Origin: an uncultured Clostridia bacterium
GTDB lineage: Bacteria; Bacillota; Clostridia; Oscillospirales; Oscillospiraceae
Assembly (NCBI GenBank): GCA_947173485.1
Contig: CAMWFH010000010.1
Span: 21,641 to 85,640, forward strand
DNA length: 64,000 nt
Direction of reading: 5' to 3'
Positions 31,867-39,750 of the stretch are shown piece after piece (the first letter of the stretch is position 1; each line of letters starts with the position of its first letter). The position numbers and the translations under genes are program-made. The notes below the pieces were generated by a model that saw only the letters and a program-made list of their open reading frames with translations, had not been told where the DNA came from and did no database searches.

Positions 31867-32070
31867 TTATGTTAACAAAATTATGTAGACCGTGCTGAAA
31901 AGACTGACAAGCGGTTTGCCTTGCCCCTGTCTTTTCGCGCCCAAATATACGAAGATCAGGCTGCCCGTCCCGATTTTCAGGACTGCCAGCCACACTTTGC
32001 CAGCCAGTCTCCCGCCGGCGGGCCCAATGGCCTCACCGGAGAGGATTGCCGTGATCTTGTGGATCTTCAC
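31867..32070 (-). CDS. Possible small hydrophobic protein
   Basis: A 67-residue frame starting with GTG at 32070; residues about 26-45 and the C-terminal VSLFSTVYIILLT are hydrophobic. The ribosome binding site is poor and I recognise no family. It is the only candidate in the 31737-32157 gap and may be noise. Confidence 0.25.
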   Translation of the reverse strand: MKIHKITAILSGEAIGPAGGRLAGKVWLAVLKIGTGSLIFVYLGAKRQGQGKPLVSLFSTVYIILLT

Positions 32071-32157
32071 CAGAGGCAGTCAACGGCACGGCGGAGGCGC
32101 CGCCGGCGGACAGGACCGCAGTCCGGGCCATAGACCACCGGCGGACGTCTCCCCTTC

Positions 32158-32571
32158 TCACTTCCGCTTATGTTTTTTCCTGCCGCCGCCCAGCAGAGAC
32201 GCCGCCACGCCCCCTGCCAGACTGCCCAGCAGCACCCCGCCGCCGGCGGAGGCCGCCCAGGGCCGGGCACCGCCGGCCAGAGATATCGCCAGGATCGCCA
32301 GCAGGAAGCCGGCCAGCACGACCCCAGCGATGATCGCCCGGCCTCTCCCCTCGCCTCTTCCGGCCAGAAGGCCCCCCAGAAAGACAGAGGCCCCTGCCGA
32401 GAGCCCCAGGGCGGCGGACATCCTCTCCAAGGCCAGTGTCTCCCGATCCACCAGCGCCGCCAGGAGCAGCTGGAGCGCCAGATAGACCACCAGCGCGGCG
32501 GCACAGCCGGTGATACACTGCCGGTAAGGGATGCTCTCTGCTTTGGCTGTCTGTTTTGCTCGTTTGGACAT
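32158..32571 (-). CDS. TIGR04086 family membrane protein
   Basis: The 137-residue protein has four hydrophobic segments (residues about 20-38, 50-66, 75-95 and 105-128) and a basic tail ending KKHKRK. TIGR04086 proteins (YrzE-like) typically lie beside yajC in Firmicutes, as here. Function unknown. Start at 32571 follows GGGAGGTATTTT; the open frame continues to 32646 across the yajC terminator. Confidence 0.75.
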   Translation of the reverse strand: MSKRAKQTAKAESIPYRQCITGCAAALVVYLALQLLLAALVDRETLALERMSAALGLSAGASVFLGGLLAGRGEGRGRAIIAGVVLAGFLLAILAISLAGGARPWAASAGGGVLLGSLAGGVAASLLGGGRKKHKRK

Positions 32572-32617
32572 AAAATACCTCCCGCGCCTTAGAGCCGCAC
32601 CCGAAAGATGCTCTAGG

Positions 32618-32656
32618 CAAAAAATTCCCGCGCCATATGGGAACATATGGCGCGGG
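32618..32656 (-). terminator. Terminator of yajC
   Basis: A 13-bp perfect stem (CCCGCGCCATATG with CATATGGCGCGGG, 4-base loop), followed on the minus strand by AATTTTTTG. It stands between yajC and the TIGR04086 gene, so the latter relies on read-through or its own promoter. Confidence 0.9.
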
Positions 32657-32664
32657 AGGCGATC

Positions 32665-32982
32665 TTATGTCTCGTCCTCGTCCTTTTTCTTTTTCTTCTT
32701 GCTATACTCGTCCTCTTGGGCGTTGGGGTCCCCAGCGGTGGCGATCGCCATCTTGGTCAGCTCCATCCGTACCCGGTCCTCGCTGGTCTCGATGATGACG
32801 GTCTTATCGTTGATCATCACGATCCTGCCGACGATGCCGCCGATGGAGATCACCTGGTCGCCCTTCTTCAGGGAGGCCCGCATCTCCTCGTCCCGCTTCC
32901 GCTTCTTCTGGTCCGGCCGGATGAAAGCGAAGTAGAGGACCGCGAACATAGCCACTGTCATGATAAGCGATTGATAACCCAT
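32665..32982 (-). CDS. yajC: Preprotein translocase subunit YajC
   Basis: The 105-residue protein has one N-terminal transmembrane helix (LIMTVAMFAVLYFAFIRP), the canonical YajC RPDQKKRKRDEEM turn and the soluble GDQVISIGGIVGRIV domain, ending in Lys/Asp/Glu-rich sequence. YajC associates with SecDF at the Sec translocon. The ATG at 32982 has AAGGAG 12 bases upstream, rather far but the only candidate. Confidence 0.93.
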   Translation of the reverse strand: MGYQSLIMTVAMFAVLYFAFIRPDQKKRKRDEEMRASLKKGDQVISIGGIVGRIVMINDKTVIIETSEDRVRMELTKMAIATAGDPNAQEDEYSKKKKKKDEDET

Positions 32983-33159
32983 ATGCAGAGAAGTCTCCTT
33001 TGCAAAACATAATGGACCCATTATACCGAATACTGCCGCATTTTGCAAGAGGTTTTTTTGCGGCCTGGCAAGACCAGCCTGTCCATCTTTCCAAACCCCT
33101 GCACATTTCTCCCTTTCGTCTCATATACTGTTGTACTGACAGTGAGGAGGAAACTTTTT

Positions 33160-33426
33160 ATGGATAAAAACACGATCACACTGATCCAGCGGCTGAAGAA
33201 GGACCCTCAGCTGGCCCAGCAGATGCTCTCTTCCAACGATGGCCAGGCGCTGATGGGCCGTCTGACCCAGGGAGACGGCGGCGAGGGGCTCCGGCAGGCC
33301 ACCGCGGAGGCCGCCAAGGGCAACACCAAGGCCCTCAGCGCCATGCTGAGCGAGCTGATGCACAGCAGCGAGGGGGCCGCCCTTATCCAGCGGCTGGGGA
33401 GCAGCGTCAAGCAGCAGGTGAAGTAA
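33160..33426 (+). CDS. Small helical protein, gene 1 of a three-gene cluster
   Basis: An 88-residue soluble helical protein: LIQRLKKDPQLAQQMLSSND, then GQALMGRLTQGDGG and a C-terminal SAMLSELMHSSEGAALIQRL. It begins 9 bases after GGAGGAA. I do not recognise a named domain, although similar small cluster proteins recur in Oscillospiraceae. Upstream is CATATACT (33122-33129), which could be a sporulation-type or sigma-A -10 element. It is followed by two further small proteins in the same direction. Confidence 0.7.
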   Translation: MDKNTITLIQRLKKDPQLAQQMLSSNDGQALMGRLTQGDGGEGLRQATAEAAKGNTKALSAMLSELMHSSEGAALIQRLGSSVKQQVK

Positions 33427-33454
33427 CGGGACGGCAGGACGGTCAGACGGGGGC

Positions 33455-33877
33455 ATGGCTATGAGTGGATTCGAGGACAAACTGAACAGCATCCTTTCCT
33501 CGCCGGAAGCCATGGCCCAGGTCGCCGCCCTGGCCCAGCAGCTCTCCGGCGGCGGGGAGCCGGATGCCCCCGCCGAAGGGCCGCCAGAGCCGCCGCCCAG
33601 CCCCCAGGCCGCTCCGCCGCCGGCCGGAAAGGGCGGGCTGGAGGACCTTCTGGGGGCACTGGGCGGGCTGGGGAGCGGGATCGACCCGGCGATGCTCTCC
33701 AAGCTGCTGCCGCTGGTCCAGGAGCTGAGCAGCCCGGCCAACGACCAGCGCTCCGCCCTGCTCCACGCCCTGCGGCCCTTCCTGAAGCCGGAGCGGCAGG
33801 ACAAGGTGGACCAGGCCCTCCGAACGGCGCATATGATCGCGGTCGGAAAAAAACTCTTGGCACATCTGGGGGGATAA
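33455..33877 (+). CDS. Small helical protein with Pro-rich linker, gene 2 of the cluster
   Basis: A 140-residue protein: an N-terminal helix with EDKLNSILSSPEAMAQVAAL, a Pro/Ala/Glu linker (about residues 36-58), and a C-terminal part with GGLEDLLGALGGLGSGIDPA, a LLPLVQEL helix and RPFLKPERQDKVDQAL. The phrase RPFLKPERQ with DKVDQA resembles a charged oligomerising tail. An in-frame ATG at 33461 is equally good. Gene 3 starts 2 bases after its stop. Confidence 0.7.
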   Translation: MAMSGFEDKLNSILSSPEAMAQVAALAQQLSGGGEPDAPAEGPPEPPPSPQAAPPPAGKGGLEDLLGALGGLGSGIDPAMLSKLLPLVQELSSPANDQRSALLHALRPFLKPERQDKVDQALRTAHMIAVGKKLLAHLGG

Positions 33878-33879
33878 GG

Positions 33880-34161
33880 ATGTATAACCGCTATATCCGC
33901 AACGACCGGGGGGACTATGCGTGCGTCAACGAGCCCCCCCTCTCCCCCCCGGAGGCGGCGGCAGAGGGCCCGGCCCGCTCCTCGGAGGAGAGCGGCGGCC
34001 TGGGTGGCCTAGGCGGACTGGTCAAGCGGCTGCTGGGCCGCTTCAAGCTGGACGGGCTGGACCGGGGCGACCTGCTCCTGCTCCTGCTGCTCCTGCTGCT
34101 GTTCACCGATGGCGAGGATGATGAGCTGCTGATCGCCCTGGCCCTGCTGTTCCTTCTATGA
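33880..34161 (+). CDS. Small protein with terminal hydrophobic Leu-rich tail, gene 3 of the cluster
   Basis: A 93-residue protein: a short N-terminal MYNRYIRND, a low-complexity Pro/Glu/Ala part, a Gly-rich GGLGGLGGLVKRLLG segment and a C-terminus with two Leu-rich hydrophobic stretches separated by an acidic turn (FTDGEDDELL). The tail could insert in or associate with a membrane. Family unknown to me; it ends the cluster. Confidence 0.7.
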   Translation: MYNRYIRNDRGDYACVNEPPLSPPEAAAEGPARSSEESGGLGGLGGLVKRLLGRFKLDGLDRGDLLLLLLLLLLFTDGEDDELLIALALLFLL

Positions 34162-34201
34162 TCATACTACATAATAAAAAATACGCGAAAAGGAGGAGCC
34201 G

Positions 34202-34951
34202 TCAGGGCTCCTCCTCTATTGCCGCCAGCAGGTCCGTCCCGTCCGGCAGGACGAAAAAGGACGCGTCCGGCGGGACGATGTTCATAGACTGCACCGTCAT
34301 CTGATAGATCGGCTCTCCCTGGTACAGCCGCTGGGCAGCCACCAGCAGGCCGCTGTCCGTATCCACCCAGTAGCGGGCGGTGTAGCCGTCCCCCTCGTTG
34401 GCCTCCGCATAGATGCAGTAAACGTCCTTCAGGCGCTGGTAATCCGCGGCCAGGATGTCCGCCGGGTCCAGCTCCACCACATCCTCATAGGTGGGGATGC
34501 GCAGGGTCCGGTCTGGGGAGATGGCGGCGGCGGTGGCGTAGTGCTCATCGCTATCGTACCAAACATAGGCGGTATCGCCATCTGTCAGGGTCCGGCGGAC
34601 GCTGCCGTCCAGCTGGAGGGTGTCCACCCGGGTCAGGCCGCTGCGGACATAGGCGGTCAGCTCCGCCGTGCCGCTGCCCTCGGACCACAGGGTCTCCACC
34701 TGCACGGTCATGGTGTAGGCCGCAGCCCGGTCCATGGAGGCCACCGCCTGCTGGACCGTGTCCGGGCGGATCTCCACCAGGTCGAGCCGTTCCTCTCCCG
34801 GCGCGGACAAGTCCGGCTCCAGGAGCTGGTCCACGTCCGGCAGCGTGATCCCCGCCCGCCGGCGGGCTGTCCCCTGGGCGAAGAGAAGGATGGCCAGCAG
34901 GATCAGGATCCCCAGCAGGGCCAGGAAGTAGGACATCCGCCGCCGGTCCAT
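34202..34951 (-). CDS. Membrane-anchored hypothetical protein
   Basis: The 249-residue protein has an N-terminal helix (YFLALLGILILLAILLF) and an extracytoplasmic domain with repeated beta strands: AELTAYVRSGLTRVDTLQLD, TAYVWYDSDEHYAT, ARYWVDTDSGLLVAA. This looks like a lipoprotein-carrier-like (LolA/DUF4412-type) sheet. Start at 34951 follows GAGGGCGGCCAG; Met at 34969 is an alternative overlapping wecB. Last gene of the trpS-tagO-wecB operon. Confidence 0.7.
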   Translation of the reverse strand: MDRRRMSYFLALLGILILLAILLFAQGTARRRAGITLPDVDQLLEPDLSAPGEERLDLVEIRPDTVQQAVASMDRAAAYTMTVQVETLWSEGSGTAELTAYVRSGLTRVDTLQLDGSVRRTLTDGDTAYVWYDSDEHYATAAAISPDRTLRIPTYEDVVELDPADILAADYQRLKDVYCIYAEANEGDGYTARYWVDTDSGLLVAAQRLYQGEPIYQMTVQSMNIVPPDASFFVLPDGTDLLAAIEEEP

Positions 34952-34961
34952 CTGGCCGCCC

Positions 34962-36107
34962 TCAGGCATGGAACGCCTCCGGGGCATCCCCGCGGCCAAA
35001 GTGGTGTAAGACCGCCTGGGCGATCCGGCGGCAGGCAGAGCCGTCTCCATAGGGGTTCACGGCGTGGGCCATGGCGGCGTAGGCAGCGTCATCCTCCAGC
35101 AGGCGGCACCCCTCCTGGAAGATGGCCTGCTCCTCCACGCCGGCCAGGCGCACGGTCCCCGCCTTTACAGCCTCTGGCCGCTCGGTCTCCCGCCGCAGCA
35201 CCAGCACCGGCTTGCCCAGGGCGGGGGCCTCCTCCTGCAAGCCGCCGGAGTCGGTCATCACCAGGTGGCACCGGGCCATCAGGTTGTGCATCTCGTCAGC
35301 GGCCAGGGGATCGATCAGATGGATCCGCTCCCGTCCGCCCAGATACTTCTTCGCCGCCTCCTGCACCACGGGGCTCAGATGGACGGGATAGACCATCTCC
35401 ACATCGGGATGGGCCTCCGCCAGCCGCCGCAGGGCGGTCATGATCGCGGTCATAGGCGCTCCGTAGTTCTCCCGCCGGTGGCAGGTCACCAGGATCACTT
35501 TCTTCCCCGCGTAGTCCAGCTGGTTCAGGATGCCGGTGGAAAAGACGAAGTCCTCCCGCACCGTGGTCCGCAAGGCGTCTATAACGGTATTGCCCGTCAC
35601 ATAGACGCCCTTCGTCACCCCCTCCCGAGCCAGGTTGTCCCGGTTCTGCTCGGTGGGGCAGAAGAACAGGTCCGCTAGGGAGGTGACCAGCTTCCGGTTC
35701 ATCTCCTCCGGGTAGGGGGAATACTTATCATAGGTCCGCAGGCCGGCCTCCACATGGCCCACAGGCACCTTGTGGTAGAAAGCAGACAGGGCTCCGGCGA
35801 AGGTGGTGCTGGTGTCGCCATGGACCAGGATCATATCGGGCGAGAGGGCCTCGACCGCCTGGTCCATGCCGGTGAGGCATTTGCTGGTGATAGTGCTCAA
35901 GGTCTGCCGGGGGGTCATGATGTCCAGGTCCCAGTCAGGGACGATGTGGAACACCTGCAAAACGCTGTCCAGCATCTCCCGGTGCTGGGCGGTGACGCAG
36001 CAGATGGAGCAGATCTCCTCCCGCCGGGCCAGCTCCTGGACCAGCGGAGCCATCTTGATCGCCTCAGGCCGGGTGCCGAACACGCTCATGATACGCAGCT
36101 TTTTCAT
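34962..36107 (-). CDS. wecB: UDP-N-acetylglucosamine 2-epimerase (non-hydrolysing)
   Basis: The enzyme interconverts UDP-GlcNAc and UDP-ManNAc for wall glycan synthesis. The 381-residue protein has FGTRPEAIKMAPL, VHGDTSTTFAG, GHVEAGLRTYDKYSPYPEEMNR and the end motif TDSGGLQEEAPALGKPVLVLRRETERPE. It overlaps tagO by 4 bases (ATGA). In teichoic acid systems this is MnaA. Confidence 0.96.
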   Translation of the reverse strand: MKKLRIMSVFGTRPEAIKMAPLVQELARREEICSICCVTAQHREMLDSVLQVFHIVPDWDLDIMTPRQTLSTITSKCLTGMDQAVEALSPDMILVHGDTSTTFAGALSAFYHKVPVGHVEAGLRTYDKYSPYPEEMNRKLVTSLADLFFCPTEQNRDNLAREGVTKGVYVTGNTVIDALRTTVREDFVFSTGILNQLDYAGKKVILVTCHRRENYGAPMTAIMTALRRLAEAHPDVEMVYPVHLSPVVQEAAKKYLGGRERIHLIDPLAADEMHNLMARCHLVMTDSGGLQEEAPALGKPVLVLRRETERPEAVKAGTVRLAGVEEQAIFQEGCRLLEDDAAYAAMAHAVNPYGDGSACRRIAQAVLHHFGRGDAPEAFHA

Positions 36108-37183
36108 TTCTTCCGCTCCTCCTGGTCATGGGGGTGGTCGTGGTGGGGCGGGAACACCGCCCGGGCGGCGATGACCCCCACCAGCACCAGGGCGGCGATG
36201 AAGATCATGGCCTTTCCGCCGCCGGTGGAGGTGAGCATCACGGCGCTGAGGCCCAGCACGCCGGAGATGATATAGAGGGTGGACACGGCCTGCTTCTGGT
36301 TCATCCCCATGTCGATGAGCTTGTGGTGGATGTGGCCCCGGTCCGCCGTCATGGGGCTCTGCCCCCGGAGGATCCGGCGGATGAAGGCGGCGGAGGTATC
36401 GACAATCGGCAGGCCCAGGATGATGAAGGGCACCAGGAAGGAGATGACCGCGTAGTACTTGAACAGGCCCTGGATCGATACGCAGGCCAGGATGAACCCC
36501 AGGAAGGTGGCGCCGGTATCCCCCATGAAGATCCGGGCGGGGTTGAGGTTATAGGGCATGAAGCCCACGCAGGCCCCCACCAGGGCGCCGCAGATGACGG
36601 CGATATCCTCCTCCCCCAGGAGCAGGGCGATGACCAGCATGGTCAGGGCACCGATGGTGGACACGCCGTCGGCCAGGCCGTCCAGGCCGTCGATCAGGTT
36701 GACGGAGTTGGTGATGGCCACGATCCAGATCACCGACACCGGGATGCTGAGCCAGCCTAAGACCCAGTAGGGCTCCTCGCTGAAGATGTTGGGGTTGTTG
36801 ATCGCCTCGATGGACACGCCGTGGGCCACCGCCACAGAGGCGGCCACGATCTGGATGATGAATTTCGGCATGGCCCGCAGGGAGTAGATATCGTCAAAGA
36901 TCCCCAGCACCACGATGATGACCGCCCCCAGCAGGATGCCCCGCAGCCCCCGGCCGATGGGCACGAAGAGCAGCACGCTGAGGAGGAAGCCAAAGAAGAT
37001 GGCCAGCCCCCCCAGCCGGGGGATGGGATGGTCGTGCATCCGCCGACTGTCCTTGGGCACGTCCACTGCGCCGATCTTGAAGGCCAGGCGGCGGACCAGG
37101 GGCGTGGCGCAGATGCTGATGCCAAAGGCCACCACCAGGGGCCAGATCACCCGGTTCATGTCGATCTGCTGTAAATACGGCAT
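36104..37183 (-). CDS. tagO: UDP-GlcNAc:undecaprenyl-phosphate GlcNAc-1-phosphate transferase (TagO/WecA)
   Basis: A 359-residue MraY-family enzyme with about ten to eleven helices. Conserved elements include DVPKDSRRMHDHPIPRLGG, the Asp pair in GIFDDIYSL, NLIDGLDGLADG and the HIHHKLIDMG loop. It makes undecaprenyl-PP-GlcNAc, the start of teichoic acid or related glycans; with wecB it supplies the first sugars. I choose the ATG at 37183, 5 bases after GAGGTGA, which itself spans the trpS stop. Confidence 0.95.
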   Translation of the reverse strand: MPYLQQIDMNRVIWPLVVAFGISICATPLVRRLAFKIGAVDVPKDSRRMHDHPIPRLGGLAIFFGFLLSVLLFVPIGRGLRGILLGAVIIVVLGIFDDIYSLRAMPKFIIQIVAASVAVAHGVSIEAINNPNIFSEEPYWVLGWLSIPVSVIWIVAITNSVNLIDGLDGLADGVSTIGALTMLVIALLLGEEDIAVICGALVGACVGFMPYNLNPARIFMGDTGATFLGFILACVSIQGLFKYYAVISFLVPFIILGLPIVDTSAAFIRRILRGQSPMTADRGHIHHKLIDMGMNQKQAVSTLYIISGVLGLSAVMLTSTGGGKAMIFIAALVLVGVIAARAVFPPHHDHPHDQEERKK

Positions 37184-37188
37184 ATGGC

Positions 37189-38193
37189 TCACCTCGCCGG
37201 CACGAAGCCCACTTTTTTATAGACCTTGCGCAGGGTCTTGTTCGCCACATAGGCGGCCTTCTCCGCGCCGGCCTTGTAGACGCTCTCCAGATAGGCCTTG
37301 TCCGCCAGGATCTTCTGGGCCTCCTCCCGAATCGGCCGGAGGGTCTCGATGACCGCCTCCCCCACGGCGGGCTTGAACTTCCCATAGCCCTGACCGGCGA
37401 ACTCCGCCTCGATCTCCGCAAAGCTCTTCCCGGTGACGGCGGCATAGATGTTCATCAGATTGGCCACGCCGGGCTTGGATGCCGGGTCGAAACGGACGCA
37501 GTTCTCTGTGTCGCTGTCGGTGATGGCCCGCTTGAACTTCCGCTGGATGTCCTCCGGCTTCTCCATCAAAAAGACGCACCCCTCGGGGATGGACTTGCTC
37601 ATCTTGCTCTCAGGGGCAGTCAGGCCCATGACCCGGGCCCCGGCCTTGGGGATGTAGGGCTCCGGGACCTTGAACACATCGCCGTAGATATGGTTGAAGC
37701 GGATGGCGATATCCCGCGTCAGCTCGCAGTGCTGCTTCTGGTCCTCCCCTACGGGGACATAATCCGGCTGATAGAGGAGGATATCCGCCGCCATCAGGGC
37801 GGGATAGGTGAAGAGGCCGCCATTGATGTTGTCCTTGTGCTTGGCGGACTTGTCCTTGAACTGGGTCATGCGGCTCAGCTCGCCGAACATGGTGTAGCAG
37901 TTCAGCACCCACCCCAGCTCTGCGTGGGCCGGGATGTGGGACTGGATGAACAGGGTGTTGCGCTCCGGGTCCAGACCGCAGGCGATGTACTGGGCCAGCT
38001 GCTCCAGGGTCCGCCGGCGCAGGGCCGCCGGGTCCTGGCGGACGGTGATGGTGTGCATATCCGCCATAAAATAGTAGCAGTCAAATTCCTCGGCCCGCTC
38101 CGCCCAGTTCTTGATCGCGCCTAAATAGTTGCCCAGGTGCAGGTCGCCGCTGGGCTGTATGCCGGACAGCATGACTTTCTTTGTTTGCTCCAT
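37189..38193 (-). CDS. trpS: Tryptophanyl-tRNA synthetase
   Basis: The class I synthetase has 334 residues. SGIQPSGDLHLGNYLGA is the HIGH-type motif (PSGDLHLGN), KMSKS is present in PESKMSKSI, and the C-terminal helical half ends VGFVPAR. Start at 38193 follows AAAAGGAGACATATCG. It leads the operon trpS-tagO-wecB-34202. The upstream frame to 38535 crosses the promoter and is not used. No T-box is seen in the short leader. Confidence 0.96.
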   Translation of the reverse strand: MEQTKKVMLSGIQPSGDLHLGNYLGAIKNWAERAEEFDCYYFMADMHTITVRQDPAALRRRTLEQLAQYIACGLDPERNTLFIQSHIPAHAELGWVLNCYTMFGELSRMTQFKDKSAKHKDNINGGLFTYPALMAADILLYQPDYVPVGEDQKQHCELTRDIAIRFNHIYGDVFKVPEPYIPKAGARVMGLTAPESKMSKSIPEGCVFLMEKPEDIQRKFKRAITDSDTENCVRFDPASKPGVANLMNIYAAVTGKSFAEIEAEFAGQGYGKFKPAVGEAVIETLRPIREEAQKILADKAYLESVYKAGAEKAAYVANKTLRKVYKKVGFVPAR

Positions 38194-38284
38194 AACGATA
38201 TGTCTCCTTTTATCTATCTCTTCTGTCCCCTTTGACGGCGGGCAGGCAGTCTTTGTTCCCATCGCGCCGGGTGGATATTGCAGT

Positions 38285-38314
38285 ATTATACCACGCTCCC
38301 CCCGCAAACGCAAC
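38285..38314 (-). promoter_or_regulatory. Promoter of trpS operon
   Basis: On the minus strand, TTGCGT (38314-38309) and TATAAT (38290-38285) are 18 bases apart, with a TGG extension. Confidence 0.75.
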
Positions 38315-38361
38315 TGCCGTTTCACGGGGAATCGCCGTCTTCTGCCCAGACCGCAGAGCGG

Positions 38362-38394
38362 ACAGAAAAGGGACCCATCGGCTCGATGGGTCCC
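38362..38394 (-). terminator. Terminator of the rubrerythrin gene
   Basis: GGGACCCATCG pairs with CGATGGGTCCC around a 3-base loop; on the minus strand CTTTTCTG follows. Confidence 0.85.
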
Positions 38395-38401
38395 CTGGCC
38401 G

Positions 38402-38995
38402 CTATTTTTCGTAGGGCGACAGCTCGAAGCGGATGAAAAAGCCCTTCTCGTGGTCGCAGACGGGGCACTTGGCCGGTACCTGGGTCCCCTCAAAGACGTG
38501 GCCGCAGTTGAGGCACATCCAGCCGGTCTTGACATCGCTGACGAACAGCTTGTTTTGCTCTAGCAGCCGGCCGAACCGCTCGAACCGGTCCCCGTGGATC
38601 TTCTCGATCTGGGCGATCATGCGGAATTTGGCGGCGATCTCCTTGAACCCCTCCTCCTCCGCCTTGTCCGCGAAGGCGGGGTACACGTCCTGATACTCCT
38701 CATACTCATGGTCATGGGCCAGGCTGAGGAGCTTGGCGATGTCGTCGGTGCAGTCGATGGGGTAGCCAGCCCGGTCGATCTCCACGCTCTCACAGCCCGC
38801 GTTTTTCAGAAGATCGTAGAAGATCTCCCCATGCTCCTTCTCCTGTCCGGCCGTGTAGGTAAAGACGGCCTCGATCACATCCAGCCCCGCCTTCTTGGCG
38901 GCGCTGGCGGCAAAGGTGTAGCGGTTGCGGGCCTGACTCTCCCCGGCGAAGGCCCGCAGCAGGTTCTCCTTGGTCACGCTGTTTTTCAATTCCAT
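38402..38995 (-). CDS. rbr: Rubrerythrin
   Basis: A 197-residue peroxide-detoxifying di-iron protein. The ferritin-like domain has Glu-x2-x-Arg in FAGESQARNRYTFAASAAKK and EKEHGEIFYDLL, later QIEKIHGDRF; the C-terminal rubredoxin domain has Cys-x2-Cys twice (MCLNCGHVF and KCPVCDHEKGFF). It is typical of anaerobes and single-gene here. GGAGGTATGGATCC lies upstream of the ATG. Confidence 0.96.
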   Translation of the reverse strand: MELKNSVTKENLLRAFAGESQARNRYTFAASAAKKAGLDVIEAVFTYTAGQEKEHGEIFYDLLKNAGCESVEIDRAGYPIDCTDDIAKLLSLAHDHEYEEYQDVYPAFADKAEEEGFKEIAAKFRMIAQIEKIHGDRFERFGRLLEQNKLFVSDVKTGWMCLNCGHVFEGTQVPAKCPVCDHEKGFFIRFELSPYEK

Positions 38996-39066
38996 GGATC
39001 CATACCTCCTGTTATTGGGTAGGGATAGCTTGCGGTAAAATTTCCAAAACTATGCGGACGGCAGAT

Positions 39067-39095
39067 GTATATTTTCCCCTCCTGCGGGCAGAATA
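39067..39095 (+). promoter_or_regulatory. Possible sporulation-type promoter of the Asn/Gln-rich gene
   Basis: GTATA (39067-39071) and CAGAATA (39089-39095) at 17 bases resemble the sigma-G pattern (GHATR, CATWHTA). No sigma-A pair is evident. Tentative. Confidence 0.3.
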
Positions 39096-39130
39096 GCCCT
39101 GTACCCAACCACCGAAAGGAGGTGCAGATC

Positions 39131-39232
39131 ATGGAGAACAAGAACCAGAACCAGAATCAGAACCAGAACAACGAGAACCGTAACAATAACCAGAACCAGA
39201 ATCAGAACCAGCAGAGCAAGAACAACCGCTAA
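39131..39232 (+). CDS. 33-residue Asn/Gln-rich peptide
   Basis: The short frame starts after AAAGGAGGTG (39114-39124), the strongest ribosome binding site in the window. It is 80% or more Asn, Gln, Lys and Glu, with NQNQNQ runs at both ends. It ends in a good terminator, so it is an independent high-translation gene. Gamma-type spore proteins have a similar Gln/Asn composition, but no sequence match can be claimed. Confidence 0.65.
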   Translation: MENKNQNQNQNQNNENRNNNQNQNQNQQSKNNR

Positions 39233-39248
39233 GCAGTGCCCCGGCGCG

Positions 39249-39293
39249 AACGGTCTCCCCTGCCAGACAGCAAGGGAGACCGTTTGCTTTTTT
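39249..39293 (+). terminator. Terminator of the Asn/Gln-rich peptide gene
   Basis: AACGGTCTCCC pairs with GGGAGACCGTT, loop 14 bases, followed by TGCTTTTTT. Its T-run overlaps the -35 box of the mrnC promoter. Confidence 0.88.
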
Positions 39294-39312
39294 GCGCAGT
39301 CCGGTATATAAT
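39284..39312 (+). promoter_or_regulatory. Promoter of mrnC-rqcH
   Basis: TTGCTT at 39284-39289 and TATAAT at 39307-39312, spaced 17 bases, inside the end of the preceding terminator. Confidence 0.7.
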
Positions 39313-39342
39313 AGGTCCCATCACAAGACCGGAGAGTACGAT

Positions 39343-39747
39343 ATGACCGATTACTTCCATCTCGCCCTGCCGGAGGACGATATCCGCGCCATCAGCAGTA
39401 TCGGCCTGGCCCACCTGGGGGACGGCGTCTACGAGCTGCTGGTGCGCTCCTACTTATGCTCCCACGGAAAGGCCACCGGCAAGGACCTGCACCGGGCCAC
39501 CGTGGCCCTGGTCCGGGCCTCCGCCCAGGCGGAGCGCTCCGCCAAGATCTGGCCGCTGCTGACGGAGGAGGAGCAGTCCGTCTATAAGCGGGGGCGCAAC
39601 GCCCATGTCCACACCATCCCCGCCAGCGCCTCCCGGGCGGACTATCTGGCGGCCACCGCCCTGGAGAGCCTCCTTGGCTGGCTGTACCTCCAGGGCAGGA
39701 CGGCACGGATCAACGAACTGTTCCAACGCATGATGGAGGAGGTGTGA
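39343..39747 (+). CDS. mrnC: Mini-ribonuclease III
   Basis: A 134-residue stand-alone RNase III catalytic domain without dsRNA-binding domain, maturing 23S rRNA ends in Firmicutes. The signature region is AHLGDGVYELLVRSYL; the C-terminal acidic catalytic part is TALESLLGWLYL. Start at 39343 follows GGAGAGTACGAT. The rqcH gene starts 3 bases after its stop. Confidence 0.93.
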   Translation: MTDYFHLALPEDDIRAISSIGLAHLGDGVYELLVRSYLCSHGKATGKDLHRATVALVRASAQAERSAKIWPLLTEEEQSVYKRGRNAHVHTIPASASRADYLAATALESLLGWLYLQGRTARINELFQRMMEEV

Positions 39748-39750
39748 CCC

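Noticed and set aside
39121..39240. Asn/Gln-rich stretch as a simple-sequence repeat rather than a gene
   Set aside because: A strong SD, start, stop and terminator are all correctly placed, so a coding function is more likely.
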